From Desulfamplus sp. (GTDB lineage Bacteria > Desulfobacterota > Desulfobacteria > Desulfobacterales > Desulfobacteraceae): 19,004 nt of DNA. Below the pieces are notes generated by a model. It saw only the letters and a list, made by a program, of their open reading frames with translations, ran no database searches and was not told where the DNA came from. Made by a program: the position numbers and the translations under genes. Each line of letters opens with the position of its first letter. The first letter of the stretch is position 1. The stretch is taken from NCBI GenBank assembly GCA_015232935.1, contig JADFYT010000014.1, positions 1 through 19,004 on the forward strand, written 5' to 3'. Below are positions 7,930-14,566 of this stretch, one piece after another.

Positions 7930-8011
7930 ATTCTTGATTTTAGCAAGAATATGAATACTACATGCCAGATCTTGATGAATCATATACCTATTTGTGCTGA
8001 GGAGGATTATT

Positions 8012-8617
8012 TTGGCGTTTATCAATATCAGATCCAAGGAAGTTCAGGTAAAGATCGTTTATTACGGTCCAGGCAGAGGCGGAAAAACCGCAAATCTTGA
8101 ATATATTTATAAAAAATACCGTAATAACATCACTACCGAAATGGTCAGCCTCAAAACACATGATGACAGAACTCTTTTTTTTGATTTTCTCCCTTTTGAT
8201 GTTGGCAAGATAAAAGGATATGATGTATCAATACAGTTATACACTGTACCGGGACAGGTAAAATACAATGCAACACGAAAACTCGTATTAAAAGGCGTTG
8301 ACGGGATTGTATTTGTTGCAGATGCCATGGTAGAGCAGCGACAGAGAAATATAGACTCGCTGATCCAGCTAAGGGAAAACCTTGATTCATACAACCTTAA
8401 TCTGAATACCATTCCACTGGTGATGCAATATAATAAATATGATCTCAAGGATGCGGGAGTTCCCCTGCTTTCAACTCAAACCATGCAGCAAGATCTAAAC
8501 AGCCAATTGCGGGTTCCAGCCTTTGCAGCAAGTGCACTGGTAGGAGGCAATGTCATTGCCACCCTGAAAAAAATCATCTCATTGACCTTATCGTCAATTC
8601 AGGATCAACTCTTTTAA
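8012..8617 (+). CDS. MglA-type Ras-like small GTPase
   Basis: A 201-residue GTPase of the MglA family, which sets cell polarity and drives gliding or pilus switching in Myxococcus and occurs widely in Desulfobacterota. The P-loop is GPGRGGKT (residues 19-26). FDFLPFDVG (57-65) is the MglA switch-region signature, TVPGQ (78-82) is the G3 motif, and NKYD (141-144) gives guanine specificity. All motifs look intact, so GTP binding and hydrolysis are likely. A TTG at 8012 is chosen as start because GAGGAGG lies 6 bases before it; a GTG at 7994 would precede that RBS. The roadblock protein upstream is the probable GAP or platform. The next gene starts 13 bp after the stop, so they share a transcript. 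What the GTPase controls here is unknown. Confidence 0.92.
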   Translation: MAFINIRSKEVQVKIVYYGPGRGGKTANLEYIYKKYRNNITTEMVSLKTHDDRTLFFDFLPFDVGKIKGYDVSIQLYTVPGQVKYNATRKLVLKGVDGIVFVADAMVEQRQRNIDSLIQLRENLDSYNLNLNTIPLVMQYNKYDLKDAGVPLLSTQTMQQDLNSQLRVPAFAASALVGGNVIATLKKIISLTLSSIQDQLF

Positions 8618-8629
8618 GGAGGTGCAAAT

Positions 8630-10783
8630 TTGAAAATATCATCGAACACAAAAAGCAACTCTCCGGTCAGTGAACTTAAGCACCTCACGCTTTCCATTGA
8701 CAAGGGGATAACAAATGAGGTGAATCAGCAAATTATCAAAATATCAGACCGGTTAGAGCAGCAATGGCAGCAAGACAAGGTTTTATCAACATTTGTCAAA
8801 ATGATCCGTGCGTTATCCGACTATGCCGCTTCAAAAAAGAGCAATATACATAAAGAGCTGACAAACTTGATACGCTCTATTGCAAGCCAGATGGAAAATC
8901 TTTCCCAACCTCCCGGAATCAACCTTTCCAAAGCAAAAAAACAGCAGATCCTGTCAGAAGAGATAGCAAAATACAATACACTTAAACAGCAGATAAAATC
9001 ATCCCCTCGAGAAGAGAGTCATGAAGAGAGATATCAGTCAGAGATGAGTGACAATATAATTTCTGAACTAAAAAGCATCATACTCTCATTGGACTGGGAA
9101 ATAACTGACGAGATAATCCAGAGATTGGACAGAGAGGTCGGCAAACTTCAAAATCACTGGCAAAACAGCAAAATTCACCTCTCCTTTCTTCAGATGTTCA
9201 AAAGTATTGGAAACTATGTACTCAGCAAAGGATCCAATACACACCCTGATTCTATTTCCCTTCTTAATTCCCTTTACAAAAATTTTGAGCTGATAGCACT
9301 TGATCCGGCCATGACAATGGAGGATCAGAAAAATATCTTATTAGGGGAGATGAAAAAATTCAATGAACTGAAAAAGACCATATCCGTGGGCATAAAAAAC
9401 AGGACAGAACCTTCTTTCAAGGCACCTCCGGTCAAGGCTCCGCAAGTCAGGCAGCAACCCGCCATAAGTCCAATGGATGACCTTATAGGAACCAAAAGCA
9501 GCAGCAATCTTTCCCCGGTGGATGATCTTATTGAAGAGATTCACATGCTTCAGGATTCGGGCACCAGAACACACTCCCTTGATGCCAATACTGTTTCACA
9601 TGGTTCACAGGCCAATCCTGAAATCAAGGAGGTGATTCCCAATAGACTAAAAAAACAGCCCATACCTGAAATACAGACCAGATTAGACGCTTTTTTTGAT
9701 GAAGATGAATCTCTTTCAGAACTCTCCTTTGCAGACTCAGGAGAAGAGGTTGTGCCATACAAGGGTGACAGCAGCACGTTGTTTGATGATCAAGATGCAA
9801 ATCAGTCACCAGATAATGAACTGATTTTCAGTGACGAATCTGTAAATGCGGCAGAGGAACCTGGATTTGAAAAGGAGTCTGTACCTGAGGATTATGAGAT
9901 TGATTTTGAGGATGATTCAGAATCTGTTATGGATGAAACCCCGTTTGAAGATGACACGTCAGAAATTGCAACCAATTATAAAGCCACACCATCCATAACC
10001 CAACCGTCCATCGAAAAGAGCCATTCCGTGCCAGACGGTATGGTTCCATATAATTTTGACGATGAATTCTTTGATGAAGATATTGCCCCTGACTCTTCTT
10101 ATGACAATCAAAAAGCCAGGTCTTCCGGCATGAAAAGTGCCGATCAGGAGATAGATGAATACAAGCCTGATACAGATAGTATCAGCATGAAAGAGGATAT
10201 CCAAAAAACCACTGAGGATATTGAGATTCTCGAAGATCTTAAATCTACTGTCGCAAAATGCATGTTCCATGGCGGGGCCAAAGATGTGCTATCCATTAAC
10301 AAAAAGATCACAGCATTGGAAGATCTATGGAAAAGAGCGCCGGAAAAACTGATTCTGCTAAAAATGGTCAAATCCCTGACCGGATATTTTGACCTCCTCA
10401 CCCCGGTACCAGAAGATCAGACCCTTGAACTTATGCTATATATTGTTGAGTCAATGGAGAATAACAGCTTTGAATCATCAGGTATTAAAAAGGCTGAACA
10501 ATCCAGCAAGCATGATCTGCTTGATGCCTTCTCCAGATACATTGACTTTCAAAGTAAAATCGTTAAACTACAGCCATCCCCGGCAACTCCTGTCCATAAA
10601 CCTTCTGAGCAGACTGACAGCTCTGAAACAAGACACCATGAAGAGTCTTTAAACAAACCAACAACTCTTGGATCCCAAGAAATATTTTACGAACAGCCTT
10701 CAGAAGAGGTCGCAGATATTGAAAACCGGCTTATAAAGCCCAAAGGATTCTGGTCAAAAGTCAAACATTTCCTGGGATTCTGA
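8630..10783 (+). CDS. Large three-repeat protein with acidic linker, GTPase-linked
   Basis: I do not recognise a named family. The 717-residue protein starts at TTG 8630 behind a perfect AAGGAGGTG. Three related helical modules are visible at about residues 14-115 (ELKHLTLSIDKGITNEV), 146-255 (ELKSIILSLDWEITDEI) and 535-650 (DLKSTVAKCMFHGGAKDV). Each shares a pattern of L..LW/QW, then a K/F...MF/VK.. helix and a short tail of SLL/ELM. Between modules 2 and 3 (about 270-520) lies a disordered, very acidic stretch rich in Asp, Glu, Ser and Pro, with a doubled MDDLIG/VDDLIE motif. The C-terminus GFWSKVKHFLGF is basic and aromatic, possibly a membrane-binding amphipathic helix. Sitting 13 bp after the GTPase gene, it is a plausible effector or scaffold for it (inference). 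Confidence 0.7.
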   Translation: MKISSNTKSNSPVSELKHLTLSIDKGITNEVNQQIIKISDRLEQQWQQDKVLSTFVKMIRALSDYAASKKSNIHKELTNLIRSIASQMENLSQPPGINLSKAKKQQILSEEIAKYNTLKQQIKSSPREESHEERYQSEMSDNIISELKSIILSLDWEITDEIIQRLDREVGKLQNHWQNSKIHLSFLQMFKSIGNYVLSKGSNTHPDSISLLNSLYKNFELIALDPAMTMEDQKNILLGEMKKFNELKKTISVGIKNRTEPSFKAPPVKAPQVRQQPAISPMDDLIGTKSSSNLSPVDDLIEEIHMLQDSGTRTHSLDANTVSHGSQANPEIKEVIPNRLKKQPIPEIQTRLDAFFDEDESLSELSFADSGEEVVPYKGDSSTLFDDQDANQSPDNELIFSDESVNAAEEPGFEKESVPEDYEIDFEDDSESVMDETPFEDDTSEIATNYKATPSITQPSIEKSHSVPDGMVPYNFDDEFFDEDIAPDSSYDNQKARSSGMKSADQEIDEYKPDTDSISMKEDIQKTTEDIEILEDLKSTVAKCMFHGGAKDVLSINKKITALEDLWKRAPEKLILLKMVKSLTGYFDLLTPVPEDQTLELMLYIVESMENNSFESSGIKKAEQSSKHDLLDAFSRYIDFQSKIVKLQPSPATPVHKPSEQTDSSETRHHEESLNKPTTLGSQEIFYEQPSEEVADIENRLIKPKGFWSKVKHFLGF

Positions 10784-10850
10784 CAAAGAAGCGGCTATAC
10801 ATGGCTGATTGGAAGAGTTTTTATAAAAAAAATATCAGGAGAGCAAAATT

Positions 10851-11060
10851 TTGATTTTCTTTTGCGAAGATTGCGGAACAAGGAACAGTTTAAAACAGGA
10901 GTGTATAAATCAAGGAATTGTGGCGTTCAGATGCAAATCATGCAACTATCTTAACTCTTATCCATTACCCGGGACTACCCGAAAATCTGGTACGGACAGG
11001 ACACGGTCTGATGTGAGCGATATCTCGGAAAAAGAGACAGGGGAAAATAATGATCTATAA
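10851..11060 (+). CDS. Zinc-ribbon mini-protein
   Basis: A 69-residue protein with two CxxC knuckles, CEDC (residues 5-8) and CKSC (28-31), spaced like a zinc ribbon, and a polar, probably disordered tail (SGTDRTRSDVSDISEKETG). The start is TTG 10851, 7 bases after AGGAGAG. It follows the 717-residue protein by 67 bp and precedes the small membrane protein by about 70 bp on the same strand, so it is probably co-transcribed. Such ribbons often bind nucleic acid or act as adaptors. The specific role cannot be told. Confidence 0.65.
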   Translation: MIFFCEDCGTRNSLKQECINQGIVAFRCKSCNYLNSYPLPGTTRKSGTDRTRSDVSDISEKETGENNDL

Positions 11061-11132
11061 AAAAACAGGCAAATGCTTAAGAAGACAACATAATAGACAA
11101 ACCAAACATCATGAAATCAATCGGAGGTGTCA

Positions 11133-11408
11133 ATGTCAGCCCAGACAGTCATTCTAATTTTCACTTTGGTCATCTACATGATTATTATTTTTGTATTTAA
11201 CAAGGCACGTAAAAAATATGCAGGAGGAAAAGTTGGCGAAGTTATCAATCTTATTCTGGTAACAGTTGCCCTTCTGTTTATAGCAGATTATGTAGGAATG
11301 CTCTCTTCTTATGTTGACAGAGAAATTATTGATACCGTAAAGGCACTTTTTAGAACAGCGGGACTCTCTTTTCTTGCTTATGGGGGTGTACGTGTTGCAG
11401 ATTCATGA
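11133..11408 (+). CDS. Small three-helix membrane protein
   Basis: A 91-residue hydrophobic protein with helices at about residues 5-25 (TVILIFTLVIYMIIIFVF), 37-58 (INLILVTVALLFIADYVGML) and 72-88 (LFRTAGLSFLAYGGV). A basic loop (NKARKKYAGGK) follows helix 1. GGAGG ends 5 bases before ATG 11133, which is why I prefer this start to GTG 11127. I know no family for it. It is the last gene of the rightward run and could anchor other members of the cluster at the inner membrane (inference). Confidence 0.65.
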   Translation: MSAQTVILIFTLVIYMIIIFVFNKARKKYAGGKVGEVINLILVTVALLFIADYVGMLSSYVDREIIDTVKALFRTAGLSFLAYGGVRVADS

Positions 11409-11433
11409 ACTTCAAGCAGGAAACTTTTTACAG

Positions 11434-11503
11434 CTAAACGGGCATGATTGACATGTATCAATCGCACCCCAAATATAAAAATGGTAGTCATTTTCACGGT
11501 AAA
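11434..11503 (+). repeat. 67-70 bp two-hairpin repeat, copy 2
   Basis: A second copy of the repeat at 239-307, here intergenic between the convergent membrane-protein and DUF4388 genes. The first dyad is kept exactly (GATTGA 11446-11451, TCAATC 11458-11463). The second has one base change that makes it AAAATGG against TCATTTT, still pairable with a G-T wobble in RNA. Flanking sequence shows no similarity to that of copy 1. Confidence 0.8.
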
Positions 11504-11561
11504 ACAGGTCATGTTTTTTATGCTTGGGAGCGGCTGACTGAATACCGTTGGTCATTAAAGT

Positions 11562-12797
11562 TTAACTGAAAAATGAAAAAATGCCTTTTCCCTTTGTACG
11601 CTGCTTGTCGCCGCTGCTCTTTGGAGATGCTATGTTGGTTACTATGTTTGTAATATCATTGACAATCCTGTTCTTTTCCAGTGACTCCGCATGATATTTT
11701 TTGACATATCCAATAATATTTTCAATATCCTTTAAAATAGCCTGCATTGGATTCATCCCGAGAATGCCGGCTATTTTCTGAAGAACAAGGGTTGTATAGT
11801 CATTAAAACCATTAATGAGCGACTCCTTGCCACTCTCTTCTCCCTTTTCAATTGATGCTACCTGCTCCGCAATGGACTTGATATTGGAACTTGCATGATG
11901 TGAAGGGTGATAATTTTCAAAAATTTTCCCGTACTCACCACCAAGATCAGCCTTTACCTCATCAAAAAGAGACGATGCCCTGTCTCCCAGTTCATGTTCT
12001 ATGTTTCTTATAACAGATTGAAGGATATCGTTATATACTGTAATTACAGCTGAATACTCCTCCTTACCGGCACTGTCACTTAACTGAACCTCCTCTTTTT
12101 GCTCCACAAGTCCGTAGGAATTTAGGGAAAATATGATCTTGTATACTGCAAACTCATCATACCCGCTTTGTGCAACGATCTGCCTGATAGTACGATTTCC
12201 ATCAATCAAAGAGAGTATTCTCCACTCATTGGCATTCAATCTTATCTCATCTTCCTTGTTCTGTACATGACCCGAGATCCTGAATACAAGATTATCGCTT
12301 GTTATTACTGTATTGAGTACAGACATCTCATCAATTCTTCTTGATGCTTCGAGAATAAGCTTCATTGGATTGAGTTGAGTAATTACCATCCCTTCCAGGT
12401 TCAATTTGATATCCTTATATTCAAATTTCCCCTTTTTCCAGAGCAACAGACTGTAAAGTATCTCTTCAACCTGTTTTGTATTGTATTTCTTCAGCGTACT
12501 CATGGTAACATAGCCTTTATCGACAAGAATCTTGCCAAGAGACACCTTCTGTTCACGACCAAGTTCCAGGCACTTTTGCAGTTGTTCCGCAGATATAATG
12601 CCATCTCTTCTCAGTATGTAACCAAGTCGAGCCTCTTTCTGGGAACCAGAGGCATACACAATAGTGCCCTCTTCAAAAAAGACTTTACATTCATTATCTC
12701 CACTTGTCACTCTGAGCAATCCGGTTTTCTGGTCATTGCACAAAAGCTGAAGAATACTTGTCAGAAACAAGCCCTCAAAATCACCCTGAAGATTCAT
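11562..12797 (-). CDS. DUF4388 (PATAN) domain protein
   Basis: A 411-residue protein. Residues 1-55 (NLQGDFEGLFLTSILQLLCN, then KTGLLRV and CKVFFEEGTIVYA) are the start of a DUF4388/PATAN domain, known from regulators linked to motility and GTPase systems in Deltaproteobacteria and cyanobacteria. Residues about 57-140 hold a GspE-N-like pattern (LGYILRRDGIISAEQLQKCL, then LGKILVDKGYVT) inserted before EEILYSLLLWKKGKFEYKD, the second half typical of the family. A winged-helix-like segment follows near 190-230, then long helices and a basic-aromatic tail (KGKGIFSFFS). ATG 12797 is chosen because AGGAG is 9 bases upstream; TTG 12803 would be too close to it. It runs opposite to its neighbours, with a shared promoter region toward the VWA gene. 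The function is probably as an adaptor in signalling (inference). Confidence 0.8.
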   Translation of the reverse strand: MNLQGDFEGLFLTSILQLLCNDQKTGLLRVTSGDNECKVFFEEGTIVYASGSQKEARLGYILRRDGIISAEQLQKCLELGREQKVSLGKILVDKGYVTMSTLKKYNTKQVEEILYSLLLWKKGKFEYKDIKLNLEGMVITQLNPMKLILEASRRIDEMSVLNTVITSDNLVFRISGHVQNKEDEIRLNANEWRILSLIDGNRTIRQIVAQSGYDEFAVYKIIFSLNSYGLVEQKEEVQLSDSAGKEEYSAVITVYNDILQSVIRNIEHELGDRASSLFDEVKADLGGEYGKIFENYHPSHHASSNIKSIAEQVASIEKGEESGKESLINGFNDYTTLVLQKIAGILGMNPMQAILKDIENIIGYVKKYHAESLEKNRIVNDITNIVTNIASPKSSGDKQRTKGKGIFSFFS

Positions 12798-13013
12798 AGT
12801 CAACTGCTCCTAAAATTTTTATTATGTTGCCCATCAATGACATATTGTAATAATATAAATCTGCCACAACCGCTTTCGTTGCGGCAGGACAATCTGCCAT
12901 TTATGTTTTATGTGAAAGTCTTTTAAAATAGCTGTAATCATGAGACTTTCATTTTTCGTTGTGCCCATCAGGGCATGGCTGTTATCTGAAAAACAGGAGA
13001 TTCCACAACCTAA
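12798..13013. promoter_or_regulatory. Dyad-rich divergent intergenic region
   Basis: Between the DUF4388 and VWA genes there are three dyads. CTGCCACAAC (12861-12870) pairs with GTTGCGGCAG (12878-12887), with one mismatch and a 7-nt loop. TGAAAGTCT (12913-12921) pairs perfectly with AGACTTTCA (12943-12951), followed by TTTTT. TGCCC (12962-12966) pairs with GGGCA (12971-12975). These could be operators, attenuators or terminators. I see no clear sigma70 promoter pair. Confidence 0.45.
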
Positions 13014-14489
13014 ATGCTTGATACCATGATTGAATTTACAGCGTGTTGCCGATCGTATGGCCTTAGGGTCTCAACAAGTGAGGTTCTTGACTGTGTCCGT
13101 CACATCTGTCTTGTTGATCCCCTTGATGAAAAGGAATTTAAAACCGTTCTTCAGAGTAATTATGCAAAAAGCAGGCGGGATCAAAGCCGGTTCAACTCTT
13201 TGTATAATCTTTTTTTTCATGGAATCAAACCGTTGGATTCAGTGAATAGTTTCACACATCTTTCAAGTACATTCAATAAAATTATGGATATGATGGAAAA
13301 AAATCAGAGTAATGATCCTGTAGAAAAAGCACTCGCAGAGTTTATGCGGGGGAAACCGGCACAATTTCTGGATCAGGTTCACAAACTGAATATAATGTCG
13401 GTAAAAAACCAGAAATTTTTCAAATCCAACATGGATCAGCTTTCCGCAAAACTTGGCATCATGCTTGTAATCAACCAGATGAGGCAAAGAATAACAAAAC
13501 TTGCAGGAACACATCTCGACAACCTTGATCAGGAGAGTATCAGGTTACTCAATCAACACTTTACAAAACTCCTCAACAATGCCTATGCACTTCTGACAGA
13601 TGAACCAAGAGAAAACAATGACAGCCTTGTAGAGAGAAAATCGGTAATCACGACAAATGCCGAACTTGGGCAAAAGTCCTTTTCATCTTTAAGCAACCTT
13701 GAAGTAGCAAAGGTAATGGAAATTATCGAATTATTTGCCAGGAAATTGCAAGAGCAGGCCAGCAGGCGATTTCGCATCAAAAGAAAAGGAACGATAGACA
13801 TAAAGAAAACCCTGCGTAACTCAGGAAAATATCAAGGAGTTCCATTAGACATAAAATTCAGGGACAAACCTAAGAACAGAAGCTCTCTTGTCATACTTTG
13901 CGACATATCCGGCTCCGTATGGTCGTCAGCAAGATTCATGCTCAATATTCTCTACGCTCTGCAGGATTGTTTCACACGGGTCAAGAGCTTTGTTTTTGTC
14001 GCACAACTTGTTGAAGTAACCAGTCTGCTTGAAAGAGGTTCTCTGAATCAGTTCAATAAGATCAATGTCGTTGATGGCATTACTCAAACTCAAGGTACAA
14101 TTGACCAGGACACAGTTGCTCAAGGAGCCAATGCCGTAAATACAGCAATCAATACAATACTGAACAGCAATATAATAAACACAAGCGAACACACTGACTA
14201 TGGCGCCGCACTGAGTTCATTCAAAAAAAACCATCCGCATATTTTAAATCACAAAACCACTTTAATTATAATGGGAGATGGACGATCCAACTATTTGAAC
14301 CCTCAGGCCAACATTCTTGCCGAGATAAGGGAAAAATGCAAACGAGTCATCTGGCTTAATCCAGAGCCTTACAATACATGGAACAGCGGAGACAGCGAGA
14401 TTTTTGCCTACAAACCCCACTGCCACGAAATACGTACCTGCATGAACCTGAACCATCTGACCCAGTTTGTAAAAGAGCTTGTTCTTTAA
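13014..14489 (+). CDS. CoxE-like VWA domain protein
   Basis: 491 residues. The N-terminal part (LRVSTSEVLDCVRHICLVDPL, LYNLFFHG) matches the CoxE-like family, whose members pair with MoxR/CoxD ATPases. The VWA domain begins near residue 290. The metal-ion adhesion site is intact: DISGS at about 297-301, the Thr of HTDYGAAL at about 392 and MGDGRSN at about 419-425. Between the first and second MIDAS elements there is a Thr/Asn/Gln-rich stretch of about 40 residues (GITQTQGTIDQDTVAQ, INTILNSNIINTSEH) longer than I expect for the family. ATG 13014 lies 13 bases after AGGAGA; Met at 13026 is an alternative. The partner is probably the AAA+ protein at 6397-7302. Confidence 0.87.
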   Translation: MLDTMIEFTACCRSYGLRVSTSEVLDCVRHICLVDPLDEKEFKTVLQSNYAKSRRDQSRFNSLYNLFFHGIKPLDSVNSFTHLSSTFNKIMDMMEKNQSNDPVEKALAEFMRGKPAQFLDQVHKLNIMSVKNQKFFKSNMDQLSAKLGIMLVINQMRQRITKLAGTHLDNLDQESIRLLNQHFTKLLNNAYALLTDEPRENNDSLVERKSVITTNAELGQKSFSSLSNLEVAKVMEIIELFARKLQEQASRRFRIKRKGTIDIKKTLRNSGKYQGVPLDIKFRDKPKNRSSLVILCDISGSVWSSARFMLNILYALQDCFTRVKSFVFVAQLVEVTSLLERGSLNQFNKINVVDGITQTQGTIDQDTVAQGANAVNTAINTILNSNIINTSEHTDYGAALSSFKKNHPHILNHKTTLIIMGDGRSNYLNPQANILAEIREKCKRVIWLNPEPYNTWNSGDSEIFAYKPHCHEIRTCMNLNHLTQFVKELVL

Positions 14490-14566
14490 ACAGACCTCCT
14501 GCAGAACCAATTTTTCGTCCAGTAAAATCAAGGAGCAAAAGCAAGTTTCGCAGGAAGTCTGTTTTT
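14488..14566. terminator. Inverted repeat between convergent genes, possible bidirectional terminator
   Basis: AAACAGACCTCCTGC (14488-14502) pairs with GCAGGAAGTCTGTTT (14550-14564), with one mismatch. It spans exactly the gap between the VWA stop codon and the stop of the opposing helicase-like gene. T-runs follow the stem in both directions. The loop of about 47 nt is long for an intrinsic terminator, so a small palindromic element is the alternative. Confidence 0.5.

Noticed and set aside
6397..14489. CO dehydrogenase maturation locus, from the CoxD/CoxE-like pair
   Set aside because: No coxL, coxM, coxS or molybdenum-cofactor genes are nearby, so only the general MoxR-VWA pairing is supported.
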